Source: Bacteroidales bacterium UBA6248 (GTDB lineage Bacteria > Bacteroidota > Bacteroidia > Bacteroidales > Lentimicrobiaceae). Taken from it: a DNA stretch of 29,468 bases. The notes under the pieces are model-generated. The model had not been told where the DNA came from. It saw nothing but the letters and a program-made list of their open reading frames with translations, and did not search any database. The translations under genes were made by a program, and so were the position numbers. The stretch lies in NCBI GenBank assembly GCA_002441345.1, contig DJVU01000047.1, positions 1-29,468 of the forward strand, in the 5' to 3' direction. Positions 1 through 8,016 of this stretch are shown here, one piece after another; the first letter of the stretch is position 1, and the number at the start of each line of letters is the position of its first letter.

Positions 1-8
1 AGAGGGTG

Positions 9-16
9 CAAATTTA
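9..16 (-). promoter_or_regulatory. -7 promoter element pointing out of the window
   Basis: Read on the minus strand this is TAAATTTG followed by C, an exact match to the Bacteroidetes -7 element TAnnTTTG. It would drive a gene beyond the left edge. No good -33 TTTG is visible at the usual distance. The 125 bp between the left edge and the CNNM stop codon hold no gene. Confidence 0.45.
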
Positions 17-125
17 CAATAATTGTTCAAGGATAAAAATTATTTTAAGCACCGCCTAAAATTATGTAAATAAACAGGATAGCAATTCTGCCACATTAGC
101 TTTCGCATCCGTGGATACCGGGCGC

Positions 126-1394
126 TCAGGCCTGGTTTATTTTCAGCAATACCTCCTCAATCCTTGTTTCCGTGGCCCGGACAATGGTGAACAGGAAATT
201 GTCGACCTGTATCTCCTCGCTGGTTAGAGGTATCTCTTCCTGATGGTTGATGATATAACCTGCAAGCGTCTCATAATCATCCGATTCAGGAATTTCGAAC
301 CGGTATTTCTGATTCAGGTAATCGATTTCATGCCTGCCCGACAAAAGATAGGTTTGCTCGTCAATCTGACGCTCAACAAGTTCTTCCACATCGTATTCGT
401 CGTCAATTTCACCAAAAATCTCCTCTATGATGTCTTCAATGGTCAGCATACCTGCAGTACCTCCGAATTCATCCACCACCAGAGCCACACTCTTCCGCTC
501 TGCTATAAACATATTAAGAAGGGTGTTGGCAGGCATGGTTTCAGGGACAATCATCACGGATTTTGTGATTTCGCTTATGGTCTCCGGTTTCCGGAACAAG
601 TCGTAGGAGTGGGTGTACCCGATGATGTTATCGATGGAATCCTGGTATATAAGCACTTTTGAATGCCCTGAACCGATAAACAGCTCCCGGAGATCATCGA
701 TGGCTCCGTCGCGGTTGATGGCAACAATTTCATTGCGCGGTACCATGCATTCGCGAAGTTTGATATTACCCAGATCACGGGCATTCTGAAACATCTTTAT
801 CTCCTGCAGGCTCTCGCTTTCTTCAGCGGGTTGCGAAGCCGATTCACTGAGGTAATGGTCGAGGTCGATTACACTGAAACTGTAATCGGGCTGCGTGATG
901 TTAATCTTGAAAAGAAACTTCAGCAGAACTTCGGAAATTCCTATAAACAGGAAAATCACCGGGTAAAAAAGGTAGTAAAACAGAGCCAGCGGAATGGCAA
1001 AAAACTTCAGGATCTGATTGGGGTTGATGCGAAACAATACCTTGGGCAGAAATTCGGCGAAAAGCAGGATGATCAGTGTGGATATCAGGGTTTGTGTTAT
1101 CAGGAGTACGATTTCGCCGGAAGCACCGGGCGGGATTATCCTCAGCAGCGGGATTTCAAGGATGCGGGCGATGTAAATACCGTATATTACCAGCGCTACA
1201 TTGTTGCCAAGCAAAAGGGCTCCGATAAAGCGCGACGGCATTTTTGCAAAACCGGCAACAATGCGGGCAGCATAACTGTCCTTGTTCTTATCAATCTCTA
1301 TTCTGAGTTTATTTGCCGATATAAAGGCAATTTCAATACCTGAGAAAAGGGCTGAAAAAAGTATGGATATAATTACAGGAATAAGCAGTTCCAT
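126..1394 (-). CDS. CNNM/CorC-family membrane protein with CBS pair (hemolysin-like; GldE relative)
   Basis: This 422-residue inner-membrane protein has the layout of the CNNM/HlyC-CorC family. An N-terminal CNNM (DUF21) transmembrane domain covers about residues 1-165, with SGIEIAF at 18-24, EFLPK at 114-118 and helices near 5-25, 55-78, 93-113 and 128-160. A CBS pair (about 210-335) contains MVPR at 217-220 and DEFGGTAG at 308-315, and a CorC_HlyC domain fills about 345-418. The family is linked to Mg2+ or other divalent cation export and resistance; in gliding Bacteroidetes the paralogue GldE has the same architecture. Transport substrate cannot be read from the sequence. It lies 57 bp downstream of lptC and has its own exact -7 element 22 bp before the ATG, so it may be transcribed both with the envelope cluster and alone. 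The start is the ATG before the first membrane segment. Confidence 0.9.
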   Translation of the reverse strand: MELLIPVIISILFSALFSGIEIAFISANKLRIEIDKNKDSYAARIVAGFAKMPSRFIGALLLGNNVALVIYGIYIARILEIPLLRIIPPGASGEIVLLITQTLISTLIILLFAEFLPKVLFRINPNQILKFFAIPLALFYYLFYPVIFLFIGISEVLLKFLFKINITQPDYSFSVIDLDHYLSESASQPAEESESLQEIKMFQNARDLGNIKLRECMVPRNEIVAINRDGAIDDLRELFIGSGHSKVLIYQDSIDNIIGYTHSYDLFRKPETISEITKSVMIVPETMPANTLLNMFIAERKSVALVVDEFGGTAGMLTIEDIIEEIFGEIDDEYDVEELVERQIDEQTYLLSGRHEIDYLNQKYRFEIPESDDYETLAGYIINHQEEIPLTSEEIQVDNFLFTIVRATETRIEEVLLKINQA

Positions 1395-1416
1395 GAATAA
1401 CCGGAGATCGTTTATG

Positions 1417-1424
1417 CAAAAGTA
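1417..1424 (-). promoter_or_regulatory. -7 promoter element for the CNNM gene
   Basis: Minus-strand TACTTTTG followed by C matches TAnnTTTG exactly and lies 22 bp before the ATG at 1394. The -33 element is not recognisable, so activity is uncertain. It would allow transcription independent of lptC. Confidence 0.5.
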
Positions 1425-1451
1425 ATGATTAATAGCGGTATATGGCAGAAA

Positions 1452-2027
1452 TCAGCGTTCATCGTTTACATACATCTCGCCTCTTGGCTTTTTAATAATC
1501 CAGTTGTTGAATTTCTCATCCGACTCCATCCCTTCGCCGTAAAGGATTTTGTCGGGAGTGGTGATGGTAACCAGCTTGTCAGATGTAACCCTCCGGGTGT
1601 TCTGATTCCAGATCAGATGTTCGGTATTAAGTTTTTCGTTGTTGATGAAGTTGGTGACAACCACATTTTTCCGGGCTTCCATGGTACGTTGCAGTTCGTC
1701 GTTTACGCCGTATTCGGCAACAACTTCGGTACGCACCAGGGATGGATTCAGGGAGTCGTAAAATACCACACGAAAGCCTTCCGGGAATTTGATTACAGCT
1801 CCTTCCTTTGATTCGTAACGTCGCAGCAGGGGAGCCGTCAGGGTGTATTTGATCCGGCCTTCCTCGCTTTCCGAGAGCTTCACATCCCTGGCATACATTG
1901 TCGGAATGGTATCGGGCCGGTTCAGGCGCGCGATCTCTTCAGGGTCGTTTTTACAGCCCGGAAGCGTTGCCGCCAGTATCAGGGCGGCAACGCTTCCAAG
2001 AAGTTTTATTCGTAAGTGGTTAACCAC
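1452..2027 (-). CDS. lptC: LPS export periplasmic protein LptC (lipoprotein form)
   Basis: A 191-residue protein resembling the Bacteroidetes LptC, the bitopic or lipidated component that passes LPS from the LptBFG transporter to LptA. A hydrophobic leader ends at L22-P-G-C25, a plausible though not ideal lipobox, so this copy is probably a lipoprotein rather than membrane-spanning. The rest is a single predicted beta-jellyroll region typical of LptC/OstA folds (regular beta alternation, YTLTAPLLRRYES near 61-73). The only usable start is a GTG at 2027: an in-frame TAG, the stop codon of the upstream TPR gene, lies four codons before it and no ATG occurs in the leader. The gap to the TPR gene is 9 bp, which suggests translational coupling. 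Identity rests on family resemblance plus operon position. Confidence 0.85.
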   Translation of the reverse strand: MVNHLRIKLLGSVAALILAATLPGCKNDPEEIARLNRPDTIPTMYARDVKLSESEEGRIKYTLTAPLLRRYESKEGAVIKFPEGFRVVFYDSLNPSLVRTEVVAEYGVNDELQRTMEARKNVVVTNFINNEKLNTEHLIWNQNTRRVTSDKLVTITTPDKILYGEGMESDEKFNNWIIKKPRGEMYVNDER

Positions 2028-2036
2028 AGCGATGAG

Positions 2037-3395
2037 CTATTTCGAGGCTCTGATGGTTGTTGTTTCGTTGATCCAGCAGCCGACGGTGTAACTGTTACCT
2101 TCGAGCAGGTCGCGGAAGAAGAGGTCGCTGGCAGCCGGGAAGTGCCTCGAGTATTGTCCGATTTTGTTGCTGGCTTCTGCTTCAACTGAGGAGTCAACAC
2201 TGCGGGCCTTGGCATACTTGTCGATAGCTGCCCAGAACACCGTTTTTCCACCCAGATCATCTTCGCTGCACATGGAAACGCTGGCTGCATAAAGGTCGCC
2301 TATCAGGATGTATGCCTTGCCGTAGTTGGGATCGAGTTGCAGAATCTTATAGGCAGTTGAACGTGCCTGTGAGAAATTCCGCTGGTTGAAATAAATGTTG
2401 GCAAGCAGATTCAGGGCTTTTATCTTGTCAGCCTGATCGGTGAAAAGGTTGGCTGCTTCTTCCATATAGGTTGCAGCACGGCTGATGTTGTTGCGTTCCA
2501 GGTTCAGGCTTCCCATAAGGTAGGCCGACTGTGCCCCGGGCTGCAGTTTGTGAAGCCTTTCGGTAGCGTTGAAGAACAGTTCCGAATCGGTGCACCTTTT
2601 CCTGTCGAGTACATTGGTGATTTTGGTAAGAAGTTCAACATCGTCGGGATTATCGTTGTATTTCTTCTCGTAAATGGCAACCAGATCGGGGCAGGTGGCA
2701 AAAGGCTCAAAGGTTGATTCAATGTTGGCCTTGATGTTTTCCCAGTTTGCCAGAGCTTTGGCATTTTCCTGATTTGCTTTGATATTATGATCGATGATTA
2801 CACTGATCTGGTCGTACCCGTCGACGATGGCCGATTTTTCCATTTTATTCATATCAACCAGTGAGATGATGGATCTGAAGTAGTAAACCAGAACGGCCCC
2901 TTCGGATTTATTGCCTGAGAGCTCAACCGATTTTTTGAGTACGGGATAGATCTGTTCAACCTTATCGGTACGGTAGGTGTACATATCAATGGCTTTACGG
3001 CCGAGCACATATCCTTCACGGTTGAAGTAGGTAATACGCTGATCGTAGACCATCAGAAGGGTATCGATCAGTTTTTCGCGCAGTGCAGGGTCTTTGCACT
3101 CATCAACTCTTGCGCTCATGATCTTGGCTCCGTCGATATAGGTATTCTGGCTGGCCAGGGGGCAGTTGTTAAATACCCAGCGCCAGTGCGGGGTTGCATC
3201 TTTTATATTTTTCTGTTTGAAAAACTCGCGGTACAGCGAAAGGTGCATCACGCAGTTTACCGAGTCGGCTCCGTATTTCGGGCCTGTTGCCACTGTTTTA
3301 TCTTCTGCTTCATCGTCCGTCTGAGCCCATGATACAGTGGCCGGAACCAGGCTGATCATCAGGAAGAAGATTAATGCTTTGATACCCTTTTTCAT
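2037..3395 (-). CDS. Secreted tetratricopeptide-repeat protein
   Basis: A 452-residue exported protein starting at the ATG at 3395. An upstream in-frame start at 3443 would overlap the previous gene and put 16 residues before the signal peptide. The signal peptide runs from MKKGIKALIF to about SWA24, followed by an acidic stretch. The mature part is helical with TPR-like repeats, clearest around residues 285-390 (NLERNNISRAATYMEEA, NLLANIYFNQRNFSQA, LQLDPNYGKAYILIGDLY). TPR proteins act as protein-binding scaffolds. Four Cys residues (in DSVNCVMH, NNCPLAS, DECKDP, DRKRCTDS) could form disulphides. It sits 20 bp after the barrel-like gene and 9 bp before lptC, so a periplasmic role in envelope assembly is a reasonable inference, but its partner is unknown. 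Confidence 0.8.
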   Translation of the reverse strand: MKKGIKALIFFLMISLVPATVSWAQTDDEAEDKTVATGPKYGADSVNCVMHLSLYREFFKQKNIKDATPHWRWVFNNCPLASQNTYIDGAKIMSARVDECKDPALREKLIDTLLMVYDQRITYFNREGYVLGRKAIDMYTYRTDKVEQIYPVLKKSVELSGNKSEGAVLVYYFRSIISLVDMNKMEKSAIVDGYDQISVIIDHNIKANQENAKALANWENIKANIESTFEPFATCPDLVAIYEKKYNDNPDDVELLTKITNVLDRKRCTDSELFFNATERLHKLQPGAQSAYLMGSLNLERNNISRAATYMEEAANLFTDQADKIKALNLLANIYFNQRNFSQARSTAYKILQLDPNYGKAYILIGDLYAASVSMCSEDDLGGKTVFWAAIDKYAKARSVDSSVEAEASNKIGQYSRHFPAASDLFFRDLLEGNSYTVGCWINETTTIRASK

Positions 3396-3415
3396 CTCAT
3401 TCGGTTTTTTAATTG

Positions 3416-4696
3416 TTAATCGTATTTTCTGATTATAAACCACCTTTCGAATATTGAAAGTCCCAGAGTAAACCGGATGAAGTTTTCTTTTATCAGATTT
3501 TCTGTTGTTGTTCCCCTGGTTCCGATCTCCGCTGCAAGGTTCACAGTAGATCTCGTTCTGGGGAGCGGTAGTCCAAGACCAAAACTTATGCCAAATTCGT
3601 CAAGTTGTTGTCCGCGAAGCTCCAGGAAGCTTGTGGAATACCTGAAACCAGCCCGGTAAGTAACCCGTTGAAAATATCCCGAAACGGTTGATACGGATGG
3701 GGTATACTGACCTCCAACGGATACCCGCATACTGTTTTTAAGCGAATCCGGTTGATCAAAGTACGAAAATTTTTCCCAAAGTTGCAACTGATAATCTGCT
3801 CCAACAAGCCATTTATCGGTTTTTGATAAGGAAAAGCCGGCTCCAAGATTTGCGGGGAGTATGAAGTTTCCTTTGACTGAGGGCTCATTCAGCAGGGTAT
3901 CGATTATGTTATCAACCCCTAAGCTGCTGATGAAGTACCTGTAACCGAGCCTGTTTTCCGTTATATTAATGCGTGTATCGTTGCTGAATACAAGTCCAGC
4001 GCCCACATTCATCCCTTTTTTTGTAGTTCCTTTATAGAAAAGGCCGTAATTAAGGCTGAAGTCATGAATCCGGGTGGATGTAATCTCCTTGTAGTTCATA
4101 CGATAGGCTGAGTCAGGGAATGTGTTGGCACTGATGCGTTCGATCGTGCCAAACATCCAGGCGGCATTCACTCCTATGCTGAAATTCCGGTTCAGGGCAA
4201 ATCCGTTGGCAAAAAATACCTGGTTTATTCCCCCGTTGCCCTGAAAGTCGCGGGTAACGCGGCCCAGATTTTCGTCCACGCTGATGTCTTTCATATGATA
4301 CCCTGTGCCACTGTATGGCAGTAGCCCGAAACTGCTGCGCCACCACCGGGTTACCGGGAATCCGAAGGTAAGGTATCCCAGGGAGGTAAAGTTGGCTGTT
4401 TCACTCAGATCACGGGTTGTAAGTTTCGATTGCCGGGTATAGGCTCCCAGGTCGAATACAAACGACAGGGTGTCGAATGAAACCAGGGCTGCGGGATTGG
4501 CACTGTTTACAAAAAACGGAGACGTTAACCCGTAGGAAATGCCTCCCATAGACATATTGTAAACGTTGTTGCCCGGGAATACATCCCCGATCCCGAAGCG
4601 GGAATAAGGTGAACTGATCCGGTTCTGGCCGGTGGCCGGAATGGTACACAGCAGCAGGCAGAATGCCTGAATCAGAATAAGTTGTTTACTTTTCAA
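3416..4696 (-). CDS. Outer-membrane beta-barrel protein, FadL/OmpP1-like
   Basis: A 426-residue protein with a signal peptide (hydrophobic core about 5-18, cleavage near ATGQ24) followed by the start NRISSPYSRFGIGD. This opening is typical of a Bacteroidetes outer-membrane family, after which come alternating aromatic/hydrophobic strands and many Gly-rich turns consistent with a beta-barrel. It resembles the FadL/OmpP1 type of long-chain transport barrel in overall style, but no substrate can be inferred. The start codon is TTG at 4696, which overlaps the end of coaX by 11 bp. No ATG or GTG offers a start that keeps the signal peptide. It is followed after 20 bp by the TPR gene and then lptC, so barrel, TPR protein and LptC are probably made together. 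Confidence 0.75.
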   Translation of the reverse strand: MKSKQLILIQAFCLLLCTIPATGQNRISSPYSRFGIGDVFPGNNVYNMSMGGISYGLTSPFFVNSANPAALVSFDTLSFVFDLGAYTRQSKLTTRDLSETANFTSLGYLTFGFPVTRWWRSSFGLLPYSGTGYHMKDISVDENLGRVTRDFQGNGGINQVFFANGFALNRNFSIGVNAAWMFGTIERISANTFPDSAYRMNYKEITSTRIHDFSLNYGLFYKGTTKKGMNVGAGLVFSNDTRINITENRLGYRYFISSLGVDNIIDTLLNEPSVKGNFILPANLGAGFSLSKTDKWLVGADYQLQLWEKFSYFDQPDSLKNSMRVSVGGQYTPSVSTVSGYFQRVTYRAGFRYSTSFLELRGQQLDEFGISFGLGLPLPRTRSTVNLAAEIGTRGTTTENLIKENFIRFTLGLSIFERWFIIRKYD

Positions 4697-5438
4697 GGTG
4701 GTGTTCGAGTATTTGTTTCAATCCGGTCAGCACCAGATTCGGGGCTGCAAAGATGTTATTTTTCAGTTTTTTTTCAAAATAAAAGCTGTCACCGCCCGTA
4801 AGAATTACCTCCAGCCGGGGACAGGTAGTGCGGTATTCATCAATAATGCCGTCGATTTCGGCGCGTACACCGTTCATTACTCCCGACCGGATCGATTCCT
4901 CGGTGGTACGGCCGGTAAGGTAGTCCGTTTCCGCTGGTTCTATTAACGGCAAACGCTGTGTAAATGTATTCAGCGACCTGAAACGGGTGGTAATTCCGGG
5001 TGAAATGGCTCCTCCGGTGTATTCCCCCGTCTGATTCACAAAGTCATAGGTGATCGCGGTTCCCATATCTATAACCAGCACATTGCGTCCGGGAAACAAA
5101 CCCACGGCTCCTGCAACGCCGGCAATCCTGTCTTTTCCGAGTGTTTGCGGTGAAAGGTACAGGTTTAAAAACGGGAGGGGCGTTTCGTGCGTGAGAACCA
5201 GCCAGCGGAACTCCGGAAGTACTTCCGTATAGGGATGCTCCTCGCCTGCAACCGAACTGATAATTGCATGAGCGGGTGCAAACCGCTTCAGATTAAGTGC
5301 ACTGAATTTCTCTGCATCCGGATCATCCATCACAATTAGCTCCGATAGTCCGCCCTCCTTAAACACAGCAATCTTGGCCCGGGTATTTCCCAGGTCAACA
5401 GCAATAAGACAGGTGCTCTTCAGGAGGCTGGTATTCAT
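4686..5438 (-). CDS. coaX: Type III pantothenate kinase
   Basis: A 250-residue cytosolic kinase carrying out the first step of CoA synthesis, ATP-dependent phosphorylation of pantothenate. The ASKHA-fold motifs of the CoaX family are all present: phosphate-binding DLGNT at 15-19, GKDR at 101-104 with the catalytic Asp103, DMGTAIT at 124-130, GGAISPG at 142-148 and TGGDS at 214-218. Length is normal for the family. Type III enzymes need a monovalent cation and are not feedback-inhibited by CoA (family knowledge). It is the first gene of the minus-strand envelope cluster and its last 11 bp overlap the barrel-protein gene. A -7 element lies 65 bp before the ATG. Confidence 0.96.
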   Translation of the reverse strand: MNTSLLKSTCLIAVDLGNTRAKIAVFKEGGLSELIVMDDPDAEKFSALNLKRFAPAHAIISSVAGEEHPYTEVLPEFRWLVLTHETPLPFLNLYLSPQTLGKDRIAGVAGAVGLFPGRNVLVIDMGTAITYDFVNQTGEYTGGAISPGITTRFRSLNTFTQRLPLIEPAETDYLTGRTTEESIRSGVMNGVRAEIDGIIDEYRTTCPRLEVILTGGDSFYFEKKLKNNIFAAPNLVLTGLKQILEHHLEK

Positions 5439-5502
5439 CAGGATCTGCTGGAGATCAAATTATTAGAAGCGGGACTTTGGTGCGCCGTTCAGATACAATG
5501 TG

Positions 5503-5510
5503 CAAATGTA
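5503..5510 (-). promoter_or_regulatory. -7 promoter element for coaX and the envelope cluster
   Basis: Minus-strand TACATTTG followed by C matches TAnnTTTG exactly, 65 bp before the coaX ATG. No clear -33 TTTG is seen. It is divergent from the tRNA-Phe promoter about 65 bp away. Confidence 0.5.
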
Positions 5511-5549
5511 CCTGATTTACAGCCTTAGAGGAGATTTTTTTTTAAAATA

Positions 5550-5582
5550 TTTGTTAAATTGAATATTTCTTACGTAACTTTG
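5550..5582 (+). promoter_or_regulatory. Promoter of tRNA-Phe (-33 TTTG, -7 TAACTTTG)
   Basis: TTTG at 5550-5553 and TAACTTTG at 5575-5582 are separated by 21 bp, the spacing expected for the Bacteroidetes primary sigma factor. The tRNA begins 14 bp after the -7 element. An A/T tract at 5535-5550 just upstream could act as an UP-like element. With the promoter at 25935-25964, this is one of the two most complete in the window. Confidence 0.75.
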
Positions 5583-5596
5583 CAGCCTCAAAACGG

Positions 5597-5669
<73 letters not shown>

Positions 5670-5674
5670 CCGAG

Positions 5675-5700
5675 AAGAACCGGCGCAAGCCGGTTCTTTG
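5675..5700 (+). terminator. Intrinsic terminator of tRNA-Phe
   Basis: A perfect 10 bp stem, AAGAACCGGC (5675-5684) with GCCGGTTCTT (5689-5698), is closed by a GCAA tetraloop and followed by a short T-rich stretch. It begins six bases after the tRNA end. Confidence 0.8.
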
Positions 5701-5817
5701 TATTTACAGCCCTTTCATTTCCACCTGTTTATCTTTCAGCAGCCGGATTCATTTGCCGTAATACGCATTGGCAGTGCTTACAGCAAGGCAGGGATTTTCT
5801 GTTTGCACTGTATACAT

Positions 5818-5848
5818 AAAAAGAACCGGCCGGGGAAATCCCGGCCGG
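5818..5848 (-). terminator. Intrinsic terminator of atpD-atpC
   Basis: On the minus strand a 9 bp GC-rich stem (5826-5834 with 5840-5848, five-base loop) is followed by TTC and a run of five T (complement of 5818-5822). It lies 27 bp past the atpC stop. It faces the tRNA-Phe terminator, and the roughly 115 bp between the two hold nothing I can recognise. Confidence 0.85.
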
Positions 5849-5875
5849 ATAGGAAAATTCGGGCGAATGATGCAA

Positions 5876-6112
5876 TCAATCGGCCAGGATCAGAATTTTG
5901 TTGTTTTGAACCTGCAGTGTTCCTCCGTTGATTTCCAGATATCGGATATTTTTCTCCGGATCCACGATTTTGATTCTGCCTTTTTTCAGGGTTGCAATCA
6001 TGGGAGCATGGTTGTGCATGATCTCAAACGATCCAGATTTGCCGGGCAGTTGCACCAAAGTAACTTCGGCATTGAAGAGAGTGGTTTCGGGGGTAATGAT
6101 TTCCAGGTTCAT
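5876..6112 (-). CDS. atpC: ATP synthase F1 epsilon subunit, short form
   Basis: A 78-residue protein that corresponds to only the N-terminal beta-sandwich of the epsilon subunit, which sits on the central stalk and links gamma to the c-ring. The opening MNLEIITPETTLFNAEV and the segment GSFEIMHNHAPMIATLKKG are diagnostic. The C-terminal two-helix domain that inhibits ATP hydrolysis in E. coli and Bacillus is absent. Such short forms are usual in Bacteroidetes, so this is not a truncation. It lies 21 bp downstream of atpD and ends the transcript at a strong terminator. Confidence 0.95.
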   Translation of the reverse strand: MNLEIITPETTLFNAEVTLVQLPGKSGSFEIMHNHAPMIATLKKGRIKIVDPEKNIRYLEINGGTLQVQNNKILILAD

Positions 6113-6133
6113 GGTTGGCAGATTAAGGAGGCC

Positions 6134-7642
6134 TTATTGTTTGGCTTCCATCATTTTCTTACCCTTTTCTATGGCTTCTTCTATGGTTCCCACCAGGTTG
6201 AATGCTGCTTCGGGGTATTCATCCATTTCGCCGTCGAGGATCATCTTAAAGCCCTTGATGGTATCTTCGATGGATACGAAGGTGCCGGGGATGCCCGTGA
6301 ACTGTGTGGCAACGTGGAAGGGCTGTGAAAGGAATCTCTGAACGCGGCGTGCACGCGACACCACGAGCTTGTCCTCATCCGAAAGCTCATCCATTCCAAG
6401 GATGGCGATGATGTCCTGAAGCTCCTTGTAGCGCTGGAGGATTTCTTTTACACGCAGGGCTGTGCGGTAATGTTCTTCGCCAACCACGTCGGGCGACAGG
6501 ATCCGTGAGGTAGAGTCGAGGGGATCGACGGCCGGGTAGATGCCAAGTTCGGCAATTTTGCGGCTGAGAACGGTTGTGGCATCCAGGTGTGCAAAGGTGG
6601 TTGCCGGTGCGGGGTCGGTGAGGTCGTCGGCGGGGACGTAAACGGCCTGAACCGAGGTAATGGAACCGCGTTTGGTAGAGGTTATGCGTTCCTGCATGAT
6701 ACCCATTTCGGTGGCCAGCGTGGGCTGGTAGCCAACGGCAGAAGGCATGCGTCCGAGCAGTGCCGAAACTTCCGAACCTGCCTGTGTAAAGCGGAAAATA
6801 TTGTCGACAAAAAAGAGGATGTCGCGTCCGCCGGTTTTTTCGTCGCCGTCGCGGAAGTATTCGGCCATGGTTAATCCCGAGAGGGCAACACGGGCACGGG
6901 CTCCGGGAGGTTCATTCATTTGTCCGAAAACCAGGGTGGCCTGTGATTTCATCAGTTCGTCGCGGTCGACTTTGCTGAGATCCCAGCCTCCTTTTTCCAT
7001 ATCTTCGAGGAAGGCATCGCCGTAGCGAATAACGCCCGATTCAATCATTTCGCGCAGCAGGTCGTTGCCTTCACGGGTACGCTCGCCTACGCCCGAGAAT
7101 ACGGAGAGGCCGGAGTAGCGCTTGGCGATGTTGTTGATCAGCTCCATGATGATAACGGTTTTGCCGACGCCGGCACCACCGAACAACCCGATTTTTCCGC
7201 CCTTTGCATAGGGTTCAATAAGGTCGATGACCTTAATGCCGGTGTAGAGCACTTCGCGCTGGGTGGTAAGGTTTTCAAACTTCGGAGGTTCGCGGTGAAT
7301 GGCATAAGTCTCCTCACCCGAAACAGTTCCAAGTCCGTCGATAGGCTCGCCTATTACGTTGAAGAGCCTGCCTTTCACATCCTCACCTACCGGCATGGAT
7401 ATGGGTCGGCCCGTTGAAACCACCTGCATTCCGCGGTAAAGTCCGTCCGTAGAATCCATGGCAATGGTGCGTATGGTACTCTCGCCAATGTCCTGCTGGC
7501 ATTCAAGTACAATAACCTGCCCGGAATTGCTGGTAACCTCGAGGGCATCGTAAATATTGGGGAGCTGTGATTTCTGATCAAAGGCAACATCCACAACGGG
7601 ACCAATGATCTGTGCGATTTTTCCGACGGTTTGTCCGGTCAT
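6134..7642 (-). CDS. atpD: ATP synthase F1 beta subunit
   Basis: The 502-residue catalytic beta subunit of the F1 ATPase. The N-terminal beta-barrel opens with VGKIAQIIGPVVDVAF. The nucleotide-binding domain has the P-loop GGAGVGKT at 155-162, GERTREGNDL, the Walker B strand ILFFVDNIFRF and the signature ALLGRMPSAVGYQPTLATEM. The C-terminal helical domain contains the DELSD form of the DELSEED lever. I start at the ATG at 7642; a TTG two codons upstream is also in frame but less likely. A -7 element lies 29 bp before this ATG. Only atpC follows; atpA, atpG, atpB, atpE, atpF and atpH are not nearby, so the ATP synthase genes are split in this genome, as in several Bacteroidetes. Confidence 0.98.
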   Translation of the reverse strand: MTGQTVGKIAQIIGPVVDVAFDQKSQLPNIYDALEVTSNSGQVIVLECQQDIGESTIRTIAMDSTDGLYRGMQVVSTGRPISMPVGEDVKGRLFNVIGEPIDGLGTVSGEETYAIHREPPKFENLTTQREVLYTGIKVIDLIEPYAKGGKIGLFGGAGVGKTVIIMELINNIAKRYSGLSVFSGVGERTREGNDLLREMIESGVIRYGDAFLEDMEKGGWDLSKVDRDELMKSQATLVFGQMNEPPGARARVALSGLTMAEYFRDGDEKTGGRDILFFVDNIFRFTQAGSEVSALLGRMPSAVGYQPTLATEMGIMQERITSTKRGSITSVQAVYVPADDLTDPAPATTFAHLDATTVLSRKIAELGIYPAVDPLDSTSRILSPDVVGEEHYRTALRVKEILQRYKELQDIIAILGMDELSDEDKLVVSRARRVQRFLSQPFHVATQFTGIPGTFVSIEDTIKGFKMILDGEMDEYPEAAFNLVGTIEEAIEKGKKMMEAKQ

Positions 7643-8016
7643 AATCAAGGCTGAATTTTTTGAACGAGGGCAAATTTACAAACATTCCTTTCGTAACACT
7701 ATCTTCTTTTGAAGATTATGGTCACCTTATAACAGCAAGTCCGGGAATTGGTTCAGAAAATCAGGCATTTATTTCCTGTCTGTTTTATAGGATAGTTCGC
7801 GGTCCTTCGTTGAAAAACAATGCTGTAAATACTGTAAAACGGATTCCGGACCGGCGGGCAGGCAGGGCGGGAACAAGCCTTTCCGCAGATGTAAAAATGT
7901 GTGAGCCTGTACATGACCGCGCTCATCTTCGCTTTTTTTTGTATTTTGGCCGACCCGTCAATAACATTGCCGAGGATTTTAAAAACCTTTGATTTTCCAA
8001 CAAAAATTACAATTAT
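7643..8016. other. Divergent intergenic region between atpD and the C69 peptidase
   Basis: This 374 bp stretch contains no gene I can support. It holds the atpD -7 element at 7671-7678 on the minus strand and, on the plus strand, a degenerate -7-like TATTTTGG at 7942-7949 about 67 bp before the C69 start. A 110-codon open frame on the plus strand (7660-7992) has unremarkable composition, no recognisable motif and runs over the atpD promoter, so I read it as non-coding. Confidence 0.6.
7671..7678 (-). promoter_or_regulatory. -7 promoter element for atpD-atpC
   Basis: Minus-strand TAAATTTG followed by C matches TAnnTTTG exactly and is 29 bp before the atpD ATG. The -33 element is weak or absent. 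Confidence 0.55.

Noticed and set aside
3396..3443. Upstream start for the TPR gene giving 16 extra residues.
   Set aside because: The extension overlaps the preceding gene and pushes the signal peptide away from the N-terminus.
7660..7992. A 110-codon open frame in the atpD-C69 intergenic region.
   Set aside because: It overlaps the atpD promoter, has no recognisable domain and ends in the leader of the C69 gene. I treat the region as regulatory.
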